Assembly: GCA_021229015.1 (NCBI GenBank)
Contig: CM037790.1
Location: 57,407,690 to 57,471,689 of the forward strand
DNA from: Solen grandis
Lineage: Eukaryota; Mollusca; Bivalvia; Adapedonta; Solenidae
Direction: 5' to 3'
DNA length: 64,000 nt
The notes below the pieces were generated by a model. The model had not been told where the DNA came from. It saw only the letters and a program-made list of their open reading frames with translations, and ran no database searches. Each line of letters starts with the position of its first letter. Position 1 is the stretch's first letter. Of the stretch, positions 1-10,987 are shown piece after piece. Position numbers and translations under genes: made by a program.

Positions 1-1105
1 GTGCTGCCAAAGAGATATGTTATTGCATACTTCATGAATCCTCCTTATGCGACGGATTTGCTCCAAACGCTGATCTTCTGGGATACGGATATCATTATTA
101 CTTATTGTATGTGGGTAAAGATCGAACTGATATGCATCAAAACCTGAAAATGAATGAGAATATGTATAGGATGTTTTAAAGCTTTTGACACATACGGTCA
201 TTAGGGTTCATGTCCAACTACCATTTCGTCGGCATGGAAACTCATATACTTAAAACGCTTCATTAAGGACAAAATGTCTATTATTTTCTTTCATGTTTTA
301 CAAACGATTTCTGTTTATTTAAAAATGTTATGAAGATATTTCAGCAAAAGGATGGTGAATGCTTTATGTTGTACTTTTTATTTAATCACTAAAGAAAATA
401 TAAGTTTAAATAAATATGGCGTTATAACCCTTCGAGAATATATCATTGAACGGGTTGAGCCGTTTGGTAATATAACATCGCACATATGTATATAGCTCCC
501 TTACTTAAAGGCATAGCACTTATAAGGGGGGGGGGAGGCGGAGGGCCATACTTATCGCTCATCGACCTCAGTACACTAACCTATTCGCCAACCCCTCCGC
601 ACACATTGGAAAGATATAATATGATTTTTTTTATATTATTCAATGTGGCCATTACACGTGGTATGTGAATAATGATTTTGTACATGAATGAAAGAAAAAA
701 ATATTCATACTGCATCCTTTAACTCCATTAAAATAGGAAACTGCTGTTAGTATTCTATTAGTAAATGATTTTGTTTGAAAATAAAGCACATGCAAAGAGA
801 AAAGTTTGCCCTAAACATAGGACCTATGATTCTATTGTTAGATAATACTGTATTTCAAAATATTCGGGAAACTATAAGTGTTTGTGAATTTGTGTTTGTC
901 ATTAAGAAAGGCGCAATCAGTTATGTTTTACCGTTTTTTGATTAACATTAAATGAGATGTTAAGATTTTTATAGATATTCGTTGTTTCCATACCTGGTGC
1001 AATATAAACGTTTGTTTGCCATGTATATAAGATGTACAGGCCGCAGAATCCGACGAATCCAAACATGAATATAGCCAAAATGTGACGTAATGCTGATGAC
1101 ATCAC
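1..1105 (-). CDS. Carbohydrate sulfotransferase-like protein, first two exons (partial)
   Basis: Two minus-strand exons splice in frame: 1105-994 (ATG to donor CCAG|gta, phase 1) and 143-1 (acceptor ttttcag, running off the window). Exon 1 encodes a short cytoplasmic N-terminus and a hydrophobic segment (about residues 6-27, ending LYILYTW), as in a Golgi type II signal anchor. Exon 2 gives an open stretch with DQRLEQIRRIRRIHEVC, which resembles the stem/early region of HNK-1/CHST-type sulfotransferases, where a basic helix precedes a Cys. Those enzymes move sulfate from PAPS to glycans in the Golgi lumen. The PAPS-binding motifs would lie left of the window and are not seen, so the family is inferred from architecture and the stem resemblance. 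A second ATG follows directly after the first, so the start could be one codon later. It diverges from the TSP1/C1q gene. Confidence 0.5.
994..1105 (-). CDS. Signal-anchor exon 1 of the sulfotransferase-like gene
   Basis: Starts ATG ATG and encodes about 37 residues, with one transmembrane helix followed by TNVYIAP. The donor GT is at 993-992. The reading frame continues past the donor for about 25 codons of low-complexity sequence, so the exon is called shorter than the open frame on the strength of the splice site and the phase match with 143-1. Confidence 0.5.
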
Positions 1106-3430
1106 GAAATATTGCGTATACTAAAATTAGAATCTCATTAAATTATTTCTGTTTAGTTCATCCACTTAATATCCAACGTTAATTCGAATGAATGTAGAAA
1201 TCATACATTACTTCACCCGAATTAAATAATTAGAAAAAAAAACAATATCTTAGATGTTGTTAAGGAAACAATGCATTTTATTTTAGAACGAGAGCAAAGG
1301 AAATTGTAACAGAATTAAGACTTGATATGATTTAAAGCACAGACGCAACACTCGTTTAGCGAGCGTTCGGGCACGTCTCTCTATGCCTCTACCACCAGTA
1401 TCAAATGATAATTATATACCGTATGTATACATCGACTGTAATCAATGCTGTGCCCGGCAGGTAGAGATCTTGCGTCCACGGGCCATTCACGCTTCGATAT
1501 TTGCAGACAATCATTTTAACAGTTGTTCAGTAGGAGCTTATCATCATATGAAAATCCGTAAGGTATTATTTCCAATATATGTAAAACAAAAATGGTAGCG
1601 TTAGAAGTTTCGTTAAGTGAAGATAATTTCAAGTTCCATTTTAGATAGTTATCGGTGAGCTAATTTCAGAATCTACAAACAAAACATGTACTGTCTTTGC
1701 TCCTTTGTCACGAAGTTGTTCTTCAATGCTGTAAAGAAATCTTTCTTATCCCAAGGTAGGAGACAAAAAAGGCTATCTGGGAGACAGTGCACTTAATGTC
1801 TTCTTTAGTGTGACCTCTCACGGATGACATGTCATTAATGATTTTGGTCTTCCGGATCAGGTCAAACATACTTAACTGTGTTTTATGATATAATAGAGTT
1901 CCCTAAAGGACCATGCTGTTCATTGAAGTATACGTATGAATTCGAAATCAATCTAAATAAAACAAAAACGGTTAAATACTTAAAAAATCATTTAACTTGT
2001 ATGAGACAGACACGTGGTATACGAGGTATGAAGTTTACGGGCAAGAAAACATTCTTATATCAGTTTTTGGAGGGCACTTTGATTTTAATAAATTACTCCC
2101 GTTATCTCTGATTATTAATTACTCTCTACAGTATACACCGTATTGTAGATGTCTTTGTTCCAACGGGGTCTTTATTTGGCAGTTTTTGAAAACATTTGTT
2201 TTCAGTAATTATATTTGAAGCTTTCTCACTGGTCCGCGAAAATTGTTTTCAACAACTTTGACTATTGTTGGTAAATAAAAAAAGTAAGCATATTTCGTTC
2301 CGGTGTAAACCAAGAAATGATTAATTAACCAATACAGTACTCGAGAGGTAAAATTAATTCAGTTTTATAATTCAGCATATGAACATATTTCGTTGCCTAC
2401 ATACAATAACGGCGAAAACATACAACATGAGAAGGGAATGGGCATTATAACACTACCATCATGTAAAACATTAAATTATTAGACATTTTCTTTTGCAAAT
2501 TACAATAAAGCCACTCTATTACAATAAAAGGCATAACTTGATTCCGTTTTTCTGGACCTTCACATCTAACCACAAGAAGGTAAAACGCATAAACACGTTG
2601 CACCTATAGCTCTAACTGCTCTCCTATAAATGCACTTATTTGCTTTGGACTAATACTCATACCAAAAATCGGTCCCTCTACAAACCGTGATCGCGCTAGC
2701 CCCAGGACAAAAGGGGGGGGGGTAAACCAGAAGGTCAAACTTATCATGTGTTACTTTATATATTTATTTACAGTGAATGAATTTAAATTTATTGATTTGA
2801 CCTTAATAATAAAGACCTATATATAGAGAATAGCAAAATACTGAAGGATGAAAGAATGAACATTGATGTTCGTTCCCAAACATTTCTATAAGCACTGTTT
2901 ATTCAGAACAAAGATATCTCTGAAAAATCCCCATGTTATATCATGTCACATAACATAAACTTATGCGGGGAGTTTAGCCGGTATATCTGGTTGAGCTTGG
3001 TTAAATTTACTTATGACTTTTGATCCTATCTTTCGCAGCAGATTTTGATGTTGTTTGTTATTTAAACTCTTTGAAACTTATCAGTCTTTTCATGTTTACA
3101 AGGCAGAGTACAGTATATGCATTTGAAACACAAATTCATTATGGCCCAATCAGTTTCTCTATAGTTTTTCTTCTAGTTATTGGAGTCCTGCTTGATATTG
3201 CAGGTTGTTTATTTTTTCTAGTATGTTTCTCATTTTTAGGAATCCTTAAAATGAGTGGATCATATTACATTTAAGCAGTAATTATACCGCGTAACTACCA
3301 TGACGTAAGTAAAGTTAGTCTCCCAACATTTAATAGAGATGTGTTACCCAAGAAAACAATCGAGTATATGACTATTTTTGATTTAGTAATTATGGAAATA
3401 CGCACCTTTCTGTTCTTTTGTATATGTAAG
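1106..3430. other. Intergenic stretch between divergent genes
   Basis: No exon is recognised on either strand. It should contain the promoter of the sulfotransferase-like gene and any 5' exons of the TSP1/C1q gene, including its signal-peptide exon, which I could not find. A short G-run lies at about 2711-2720. A 71-codon open frame at 1383-1598 and an 84-codon hydrophobic one at 3020-3274 have no family resemblance and no convincing splice context. Confidence 0.5.
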
Positions 3431-3544
3431 TCAACGATGGATGGAGCTGGTGGTCGCAATGGGGAGAATGTTCTGTCACCTGTGGTATTGGTCATCAGAG
3501 GCGTGACCGTTCATGTTCCGTTTATGTTCCTCGGGCATGCAACG
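3431..3544 (+). CDS. Thrombospondin type 1 repeat exon (TSP1-C1q gene)
   Basis: The frame encodes NDGWSWWSQWGECSVTCG followed by RRDRSC, which is the TSP1 core WSxWSxWxxCSxTCG and RxRxC. TSP1 repeats are secreted adhesion modules whose tryptophans stack with the arginines. The acceptor is ...tatgtaag|tc and the donor is aacg|gtaaaa. The exon is 114 bp with phase 1 at both ends, the usual symmetric class for shuffled extracellular modules, and matches the phase of the next TSP1 exon at 11305. The 7.76-kb intron after it holds a complete transposon (3901-11000). It is shorter than a full 50-60 residue TSP1 repeat: the later cysteines are missing or lie in another exon. Confidence 0.75.
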
Positions 3545-3900
3545 GTAAAAAAAGCTGTAAACTAGATAAGCATTTCTAGGTGATATATGATCAAATTCCA
3601 TATATAGAGGATGTCCTGTTATATATCAGACGTAGGGAGAATAATGACGTCATATTCATTTACCGTTTGACAAATTAATTGTAAACTATTATCAAATCGA
3701 TTAAAAAAAAAAAGAACAAAAACTTAAAATCCATCTTAAAACCCCCATATTTATTTAAAAATCATACAAACTAAACTTCAATGATATATTCTTTATACTC
3801 TCTTTTTTTTATAGTCTTAATGATTTTAGAATATGCCCACCAAGTGTAACACACGCAGTTAAATAAAGCAAATTGCATTCGAAAGGTTAAGATGTCCAAT

Positions 3901-3913
3901 TGACCTTTCTGCC
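3901..3913 (+). repeat. Left terminal inverted repeat of the transposon
   Basis: TGACCTTTCTGCC, the exact complement of 10988-11000. It is preceded by AT at 3899-3900. Confidence 0.85.
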
Positions 3914-4091
3914 GAATTTGATTGACAGTTCCGTATAGCCAATCAGATAACGGCATTACGTCACACCTTCGATACCGATAAACATCCGCCATTTTGTTAG
4001 ACAACTTCTGCAGCCGAAAAAAAATCAATACGACACGACTCTTTTTACTTTATGTCTACTTTAATATGAGAAATATGTCGTTGTTTACGGA

Positions 4092-4292
4092 ATGGTGAAG
4101 AGATGTAGCTTTGGTGTATGTGATAGTGACAGTAGATATCCGGAACGTTTAAAAGGAGGTGTAAAATTTGTACCATTCCCGAAGCCAAAGACACAATACA
4201 GTAAGTGTCTGCGTTGGATCAAGTTGTGCGGAAGACCACATTGGCAGCTTAATGTAGAGAAAATTAAAAAAAATCGGTATGTCTGTACCAAG
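4092..4292 (+). CDS. THAP zinc-finger exon (transposase exon 1)
   Basis: Starts at the ATG of MVKRCSFGVC and ends at TGTACCAAG|gtaagt, phase 0, 67 codons. It carries the two N-terminal cysteines, the conserved Trp (RWIKLC) and the third zinc ligand in RYVCTK. The histidine ligand is the first codon of exon 2 (CAT at 5405), which confirms the splice. THAP domains bind short DNA sites, here presumably near the transposon ends. Confidence 0.85.
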
Positions 4293-5404
4293 GTAAGTGG
4301 ATGCGATGATTAATATCTCTATTTAAGGTGCTATTTCTCTTTCTCTCGTATTTTTGATAGAGTGCAAATATTCCCGATATCGATTCGCCACCTTCATAAT
4401 TCGGCCTAAAGATATTTATATAGACGGTGTATCAGTGTATTTTTTCGACTTATACTTTATTTCATTTGTGTAATATTTTCGCTAAATATGTTCATATCTC
4501 CATTTCAAAATCTTGCCAGGAAGTCTATGAAAAAAAACTTTTTAATAGTCTTATTATCGGTTGGTTAATTTTAGGATTTGTTACATCATTATATTTAGAC
4601 TGGATTATTATGTGTATTTTTTAAATTTATGTGACTGTGATACAGTATATATCTGGTTTTGGGCATTTCAGACCCAGTGATTATATTCTGGTTAATTTAT
4701 TACCTTTTACGGGTTTTTTTCTTTAGCCAATAACTGACATCCCCCCAATGACTATTTTCCCAATAAAATATTTTTTTTTTTAATTTCTTTAAAAGAAATG
4801 ATTCATGGAATTTTAATGAAATTTGTGTTATCCTTGTTATCTACACTTTAATTGAAATGCACCGCATATTATTAGATAATTTCATTGTTGATTTAAAACA
4901 TTATTATTGTCTTATAAATAATACTTTCCCTTTTTTATTAATTACGCTACATTTCTTAATAAAAAGCCACAGGTAGTAAAGAAATCTATAAAAAAAAAAT
5001 CAAATGTTGGGTGGTTAAGAAAAATAAACAAGTTCAATCAGTGCAACACCTGTTATATTAAGTCATTGGACAGAAGTTTTCTGTTCATCAACTGCTTTTA
5101 TGCTGTACATGAAAGAACACACATAATATGAGGTACATGTATATAATACAAATAATCCATAAAACAAAGAAATAATTGTTCTGATATACTATATGTTATA
5201 GCATATTTTTTTTTCTAAAATATATGACACAATGTTTATTTTTTCCACTATTTCCCTGACTTTGTGACACATTTAATTAAGAAATCATGACAACCACATG
5301 TTAGTGAGTTTTACTGAAGAATGAATGACAATTCAAGTGAATTAATCAGTTACATTCTAAATTGAATGTTGACAATACCAATAAATTACTTCACTACATT
5401 TCAG

Positions 5405-5924
5405 CATTTTGTCAACTGTAGCTGGCCAACCAAAGAATTCCCCGATCCTCTTCCAGCTGACCCCTACACACCAAAACCCAAGGCCCACAGAGCTTCCCCA
5501 TCAAGGAGACGAAAATTATGTTTTCAAACACCAACAAGGTCTGTGATTAACATTCAAATAAATATTAACACTCTTGTGACTCTGATTGATAACTTACATA
5601 GCATCATGTATTATTTTGCAATATAGTACTCCCAACAAAAATTCTTTCCAATTCTTAAAATTTTCCTATAGCATTTGGCACAATGAATATGTTGGTTTTT
5701 TTTTTTTATTACTTAGAATGGAAACTTCTAAGAATTTCATAAACTCCATGAATGAAGTTGATTTTGAGTAAAGTTTTAACTTTGAAACCTATTTTTCCCT
5801 TTTTGTTACAGGATACTGTCAGAGACTGACAATTTCCATGCTGCTGTTGGGTATGACAAGGAAAATGAGCCACTTTCAATGCTATGTCAAGACCACACAG
5901 TAGCTACACAAACTGAAAGTTCAT
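5405..5924 (+). CDS. Transposase exons 2 and 3 (linker)
   Basis: Exon 2 (5405-5538) opens with HFVNCSWP, completing the THAP finger, and continues into a proline- and arginine-rich linker (DPLPADPYTPKPKA, SPSRRRK, possibly nuclear targeting). Exon 3 (5812-5924) adds an acidic linker ending at tcat|gtaagt in phase 1. The phases (0, 2, 1) chain to the exon at 7173. Confidence 0.75.
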
Positions 5925-6036
5925 GTAAGTAATTGAAAATTCAAAAACAATTTGAAGGAAGAAATTTTATTAAGATTAAACTATAACTAATACCCACACT
6001 ACAGAGGGTTAAAGCCCAATACTGTCAATTGTGCTT

Positions 6037-6090
6037 TTTATGTGAGGAAGCCTTTAAGCTGACTTTTGGTAGGTTGATGGTTCTACATGC
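6037..6090 (+). mobile_element. SINE fragment inside the transposon
   Basis: Matches, with changes, the core of the SINE at 26937-26980 (GTGAGGAAG...CTGACTT...GGTAGGT..GTGGTTCTAC). It lies in transposase intron 3, between the exon at 5924 and the antisense YqaJ exon. Confidence 0.55.
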
Positions 6091-6187
6091 AATTGTAGTT
6101 ACTGACTGTCAGTACTTCAAAATACAGGTACTTAAAGGTTTAGCACTTGCAAATAGCCCATTAACTTCAGTTGATACCATAACTTAC

Positions 6188-6937
6188 TTAATTACAATAA
6201 GAATAATAAAAACTTGCCAATGACTTCAAGAGATCTTCACACCAAATTTTGTCAATGAATATTGTTTCAAAGAAAATATCCTTCTTTGTGTAAACAACAA
6301 GATCACAGAATTCTGCTCCACTTATCATTAATTGGCCCTGAATTTGATAATAATAATTGTGCATTTTCTTCAATGTAATATGTCCAGAGTTGTTGTCAAG
6401 CTGAAGACAAAAATCTTTAATGTCACATGCTTCCTTAATTGTACACTCCCTAGCACTGAAAGGGCATTTAACCTCTACAAGGCCACACTTACCCCCACCA
6501 ACACACACTTAAGCATCTGGAGATGCACCTAAAAATGGAAATTTGGGGTTTACAATTAACCCACACTTGTGGATATGATGGCCTGTCTTTTTAACATAAG
6601 TTGTCAGGGCTTTATTTTCATTCACTTTCCCATATGTTGTTGGCCTTGAAGTGAAAGATTTTGTGTCCATTACCATATTTACAAATTTATCTGTGACCTT
6701 TTTCCTTTTACAAATCAGCCCAAACTGTGATGCAGTAAGGCGACCTTTCCTAGCTTCAAACCATTTGGAACAAAGTGCTTGGTCACGTGTTTCCTCTTCC
6801 AACCTGTGACATTCTTCCATTGTAACTGTTTCATTCTGTTCTATTCCATCTGCACTTATCACAGCCACTTTAGGAAACTTAATGTCACCACACTGTGTTG
6901 TCACTGGCTGCAGCACTTCTTCCTTGTAAAACTGAGC
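6188..6937 (-). CDS. YqaJ nuclease exon (exon 4) with internal TAA
   Basis: The acceptor atttacag|GCT joins phase 0. 250 codons to the stop at 6190-6188, interrupted by TAA at 6511-6509. It carries all recognisable nuclease motifs. An AATAAA on the minus strand at 5971-5966 could end the message inside transposase intron 3. Confidence 0.78.
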
Positions 6938-6953
6938 CTGTAAATATAAAATA

Positions 6954-7133
6954 TAGTTGAAACTGTATTAGTGGCTACCTGTATTAAGCGGTCAACCTGT
7001 ATTTAGCAGTCAGTTTCAATATTACCAAACAAGCATTTTATTATATGTTTAACCTTTATTTAGTAACCACCTTTGTTAAGCAAATCACTTTCTCTTGTTC
7101 CCCATACTAACCACTTAAGACAGGTTAAATTTT
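6954..7133 (+). mobile_element. MITE of the GGTCA/CTTAAG family nested in the transposon
   Basis: Similar to 49979-50146, 50547-50728 and (inverted) 52919-53097. The ends are imperfect inverted repeats around ACCTGTATTAGCGGTCA and TGACCGCTTAAGACAGGT. It lies exactly between the YqaJ exon 4 acceptor and the transposase exon 4 acceptor, so it is in an intron of both genes. Confidence 0.65.
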
Positions 7134-7172
7134 TTTAAATTATTATAATAAATATTTATAATTTGGTTACAG

Positions 7173-8256
7173 GGATTGACCCAATAGATGTACTGTGCTT
7201 GGTTGCTGAAAATAACTCCCTACGGCAAGATCTGGCCAAATCTACTCTTGAGTCGATAGACAGGACACGACAAGCATCACATATGAACAAAGAGACCTTA
7301 AAATCTAACGTGCCATCCTTTTCTATTGATAATATAATGTCAAATGAAGACATAATCAAATATTACACAGGTTTTTCCAAAGATTCATTCCTGGCAATAT
7401 ACCGTTTCCTTGTGCCAAACGAAAAAGTTCTCCCACTTTCATATGTAGGAAAGGGAAAATTGAAACAGATTGAATATATGTCCCTTAAGTTAAGAATCAA
7501 CTGTTGTTGACTCTGTGTAAACTCAGAAATGACTTTGATCTTGTGGACCTAGGTTATCGTTTCAGTGTTTCCAAACATACTGCAGGTGTGATTTTCAACT
7601 CCTGGGTAAATTATATGTTCTTAAGGTTTGGTGAGGTGCCAATATGGCCACATCGAGATGTCATAAGGGAACACATGCCAGCTGATTATAAGGATAGCTT
7701 TTCCACTACTTTTGGAATTTTGGACTGTACTGAAATCAAGATACAAAAACCCTCTTCCTTGAAAGTACAATCACAGACTTACAGTGATTACAAATCAAGC
7801 AATACATTAAAGGGTTTAGTTGTTGTTGACCCAAGAGGGTCTGTGATATTTTCCTCAATGTTATTCAGTGGGTCAATCTCAGATAAGGAACTGTTTAAGC
7901 AGTGTGGTCTTGAGGAGTTACTTATTCAACTCATTAAGATTGGCTATCTTCAAGTTGGAGATGGCCTGATGGCTGATAAAGGATTCAATATTGAATCAGC
8001 TGTGAAAGACATTGGGCTAATGTTGAACATTCCACCTTTTGCATGTAGTGGATCACAAATGAGTGAAAAAGATGTACTTTTGACACGAAAGATTGCAAAA
8101 CACCGTGTTCATGTTGAACGTGCAATTCGAAGAATCAAGTCATTTAAAATCATATCAAATAAATTTCCAGTTGTTCACATGTCAAGTGTTAATCAAATTT
8201 GGTATGTGTGCTCTTTCTTAACCAATTTCATGCCATTATGTATAAAAGAGTCATAA
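7173..8256 (+). CDS. Transposase catalytic exon (exon 4)
   Basis: The acceptor ttggttacag|gg joins phase 1 to give WIDPIDVLCLV. A first open part (to 7510) contains a leucine-rich helix and the NEDIIKYYTGF segment. A second part in another frame, readable from 7489, contains the HTH and the DDE core described for the gene. The exon lies wholly inside intron 3 of the antisense SWIM/YqaJ gene. Confidence 0.8.
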
Positions 8257-8262
8257 TCATAC

Positions 8263-8404
8263 CTGTGCTGCTAGTCCACTTCCAACTGGAACATCTCCAA
8301 GATTGGTGCTGACTGTGTGTGGCTGAATGGATGTCAGATAGCTAATTCCACACCCATGCAAAGATTTTAGGAATGTCAAATCCTCCTCTTTAACCCTGAT
8401 TTTT
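8263..8404 (-). CDS. SWIM/YqaJ gene exon 3
   Basis: Acceptor cattttag|aaaaa, donor gcacag|gtatga. 47 codons reading KIRVKEEDLTFLKSL and later GSGLAAQ. It was found only through splice phase because the open frame is short. Both ends join the neighbouring exons in frame. The donor is 6 bp from the stop of the opposite-strand transposase. Confidence 0.72.
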
Positions 8405-9682
8405 CTAAAATGTATAAAGTGAAAATGTATACTTTTGTATGAGTGATATCTAGTCTTGATTACTCACAATTCAAAATGGGTAATGATATATGTGCAAGCA
8501 ACATTTTCTTAAGTCCTTATTAAGGTTAATATTCAATAAGCCCATGTAACTTTAAAAAAAAAAAACAATTTCATCTAATGAAATATAAAGAAATAAACCA
8601 TGCAGTATTTGAAAAACACAATGATAGAAAAAATATTTCTCAGCACATTAATCGAAATTTGTGCAAATGATATCTTAAATAACATCAAGCAGATATGCTT
8701 TTACACTGGCATTTGAATCGGGCATTTCTTTGTCAATTTGTTGAACATTTCATCAACAAAATATTTATCTTTATTAGCCCATATACATTTTAATGTTCCT
8801 TGTCAAATACATTTCAACTGATAAAAATCCGTATCATGTCAATGACAAATACGGTGGTAGGGTGACATCACTTTTGTGACATCACTTCGGAAAACTCATG
8901 AAAACTTATGTAAATTGACTTCTTGTGTATTGATTATTTATTAGGTATAACATAAAAGGAAAACTATATTGCAGCACCTTTTTTGTGGCTTTGTATTTTG
9001 CTACTCACAGCTAAAGAAAAAATGAAATCTCACAAGATTGAAGGACAAGTGAGATACCATTTTTCCCATGCTGCTGGTTGCAAAAAACAAAGCAACAAAA
9101 AGCTACTGCAACATAACATTCCCTATACATGTATTAATGCCACATTCATGTGGGATATATAGGTTTGTAATTGTCTTTTTGTCTGACTGTTTGTCTGAAA
9201 CTTTGTGTTATGCATTATTTCAACAGGAATTACACTTTACTCCTGAAACATTATAGGTGTATTTCACATTCCGATGAAGTTGATGATATTGTTAATATTT
9301 AAAATTTGATATGCAATTGACAAGAATTTTTGACTCATTAAATTAATGTGCAATATATGATACTGACATTTTGACAATTTATGATCTGAAAATATTTGCA
9401 ATACAAAAGGTAAAATTCACATGTGTAATTTTCACAGTGATTATGAATCCAGGCCTGTGTTTGAAATGTATGTCACAGTAGTCTTATGCTTCATATGAAA
9501 TGCATGAATTAAGTAACAACCTTTGGGGCATTCATGTTCAATGCACATATTGATATTTTTGTTCCTATGAGAAGTCCATTGTTGACATGTTTATGTTAAA
9601 AATTAAAACATAGATGAACAGTTCATGAATTTGTTCTTTTTAATTAATCATTCATAAAGATCAACACCAAATCATTTATTAC
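8405..9682. other. Intron 2 of SWIM/YqaJ gene
   Basis: AT-rich. No coding signal was found beyond short chance frames, and it probably includes the transposase 3' UTR (AATAAA near 8592). Confidence 0.5.
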
Positions 9683-9913
9683 CTGCAGTCAATGATTTTG
9701 TTCTGTACTGGGACCCGTTTCCTTTCAACTTTAGGGCTGACAAACTGCAGATCTGTCACTGGTTGAGGATCAATCCTGTCACCTCTTGGGGCACCCCATG
9801 ACTGGGGCAGTGATGTACAGGCAACCTCCTCTGGGATGCTAGTGAATCCCATTAGTTGCCACTGATTTAAGGCAGTGATCAGACCGATCACATGGGAGCA
9901 TGAACCACTCATA
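9683..9913 (-). CDS. SWIM/YqaJ gene exon 2
   Basis: The acceptor ttttacag|t completes the split Gly codon and reads MSGSCSHVIGLI, the second half (CxH) of the SWIM finger. It then gives a hydrophobic helix and a basic stretch (KVERKRVPVQNK), ending at tgcag|gtaata in phase 2. Confidence 0.8.
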
Positions 9914-9980
9914 CTGTAAAAAAACAATATTTATAACAAAAAAATAAAATTTGGTTAAATTCAATATATTTTCAAGTTAT

Positions 9981-10003
9981 CACACACACACACACACACA
10001 CAT
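9981..10003 (+). repeat. CA microsatellite
   Basis: A run of about ten CA dinucleotides in intron 1 of the SWIM/YqaJ gene. Confidence 0.9.
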
Positions 10004-10626
10004 GTATTCCTTACTTTCAAGTATAACGTCTGTAGGAGAGAGAGAAAGAGATTGAACATCAAACATAATCATACATTATAAATAACAATCAACTGGGTAT
10101 TTACATATTCATATACCAGTGAATGAATTCATGTCCCAGATGAGAAACAATATGCTTCACCTTACATGCACTTACAGGACAAGTTAGAACTATACTAAAT
10201 GAACGATCCAACTACATAAACAGATTCTTTCCCAAGTGTTAATCATCTGTATCACAACAAGTTTTTTTTTCTTCTTTTTTTAATATTTTTATTTTGGGAT
10301 ATCTGCATATGTCCTGCAAATAATGAGAATCCATCAGAAAAAAAAAAACACTCATACTTGCAATACTCAGCAATTATATGTATTTTATGAACATAAACAG
10401 GATTTGGGTTAGAAAAAAATAAATGGTGAATAGGTGAGCGATTTCCATTTATAACCGTATATATGTGCCGTGCAATGTTTAGAGAAAATCATCCCTATTC
10501 TACATGCTCCGCAACATTCACTGAACTATTTAAAAATAAATAAGGTCAAGTTGCATATTTTGCATTTAAATCAATAACTTAATCATTTTCATTTCTTCAT
10601 TTACTTTTTTTTAACGGATTACTTAC

Positions 10627-10916
10627 CCAGCTTGACACGTGCAATATGCATGATAAATCTCTCTGCCCTGAATATCGAAGTTAACCCGATGGGGTTTCTC
10701 GTGTTTGCGTTGACTTCGATGACATTTCCCTTGCACACTAATCGTATTTTCGTCAATTAAATACAACTGCACCGCAGTGAAATAACCCTCACTGAAAAAC
10801 CTGAATCCTTGCTGCTTTGCTTTTAGCGAGATATTCTTGTCTGGATGGTACAATACCGAAAAATCGGAAGGAATCGAATCCAAATCTACGCGCCGTGTAA
10901 TGTTTGGCGACGCCAT
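10627..10916 (-). CDS. SWIM/YqaJ gene exon 1
   Basis: ATG at 10916-10914; donor gctgg|gtaagt at 10626. 96 codons plus 2 bases. It ends in YHAYCTCQA, the first half of the SWIM finger. Its promoter must lie in the GC-richer 70-90 bp between here and the transposon end. Confidence 0.8.
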
Positions 10917-10987
10917 ATTGGAAACAAGTTGTCTACCGTAGTTACATCTCGGATGCGTTGCTAAAGGGGGCGTGGCTACGTGTCGAT

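Larger units (their letters stand above)
4092..8256 (+). pseudogene. THAP-domain DDE transposase (4 exons, one frameshift)
   Basis: Exons are 4092-4292, 5405-5538, 5812-5924 and 7173-8256; all junctions are GT-AG and in phase. The protein would be about 510 residues. Domains in order: an N-terminal THAP zinc finger (C5, C10, C65, H68; intron 1 falls between the last Cys and His); a Pro/Arg-rich linker; a helix-turn-helix region before the catalytic core (about 7505-7640); and a DDE_Tnp_4 RNase-H-like core. Candidate acidic residues are D in LDCTE (7723-7725), D in GSISDKE (7882-7884), D in MADKGF (7975-7977) and E in HVERAIRRIK (8116-8118). The enzyme cuts and joins the transposon ends. The frame breaks near 7488, before the HTH, where one base appears to be missing; upstream and downstream parts both look like the family. 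The stop at 8254-8256 is 6 bp short of the antisense gene's splice donor. Confidence 0.82.
6188..10916 (-). pseudogene. SWIM zinc finger + YqaJ-type nuclease (4 exons, one in-frame stop)
   Basis: Exons are 10916-10627, 9913-9683, 8404-8263 and 6937-6188, with GT-AG junctions in phases 2, 2 and 0. Together they make about 470 codons. The N-terminus (MASPNITRRV) is followed by a SWIM finger CTC...CSH (residues 92-104), split by intron 1. The C-terminal half is a YqaJ/lambda-exonuclease-like fold: a basic RLTASQFG segment, YGKVNENKAL, the acidic GASPDA (D at 6517-6515), VEVK (E at 6475-6473, K at 6469-6467), and YYYQIQGQL. This PD-(D/E)xK nuclease family trims DNA ends in phage recombination; its job in the transposon is unknown. 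A TAA at 6511-6509 falls in frame between GASPDA and VEVK, and the family-like sequence continues right after it. The gene starts 84 bp inside the right end and converges on the transposase gene. Confidence 0.82.

Noticed and set aside
3020..3274. 84-residue hydrophobic ORF before the TSP1 exon
   Set aside because: No signal-peptide layout, low-complexity AT-driven Phe/Leu content and no splice partner; treated as chance.
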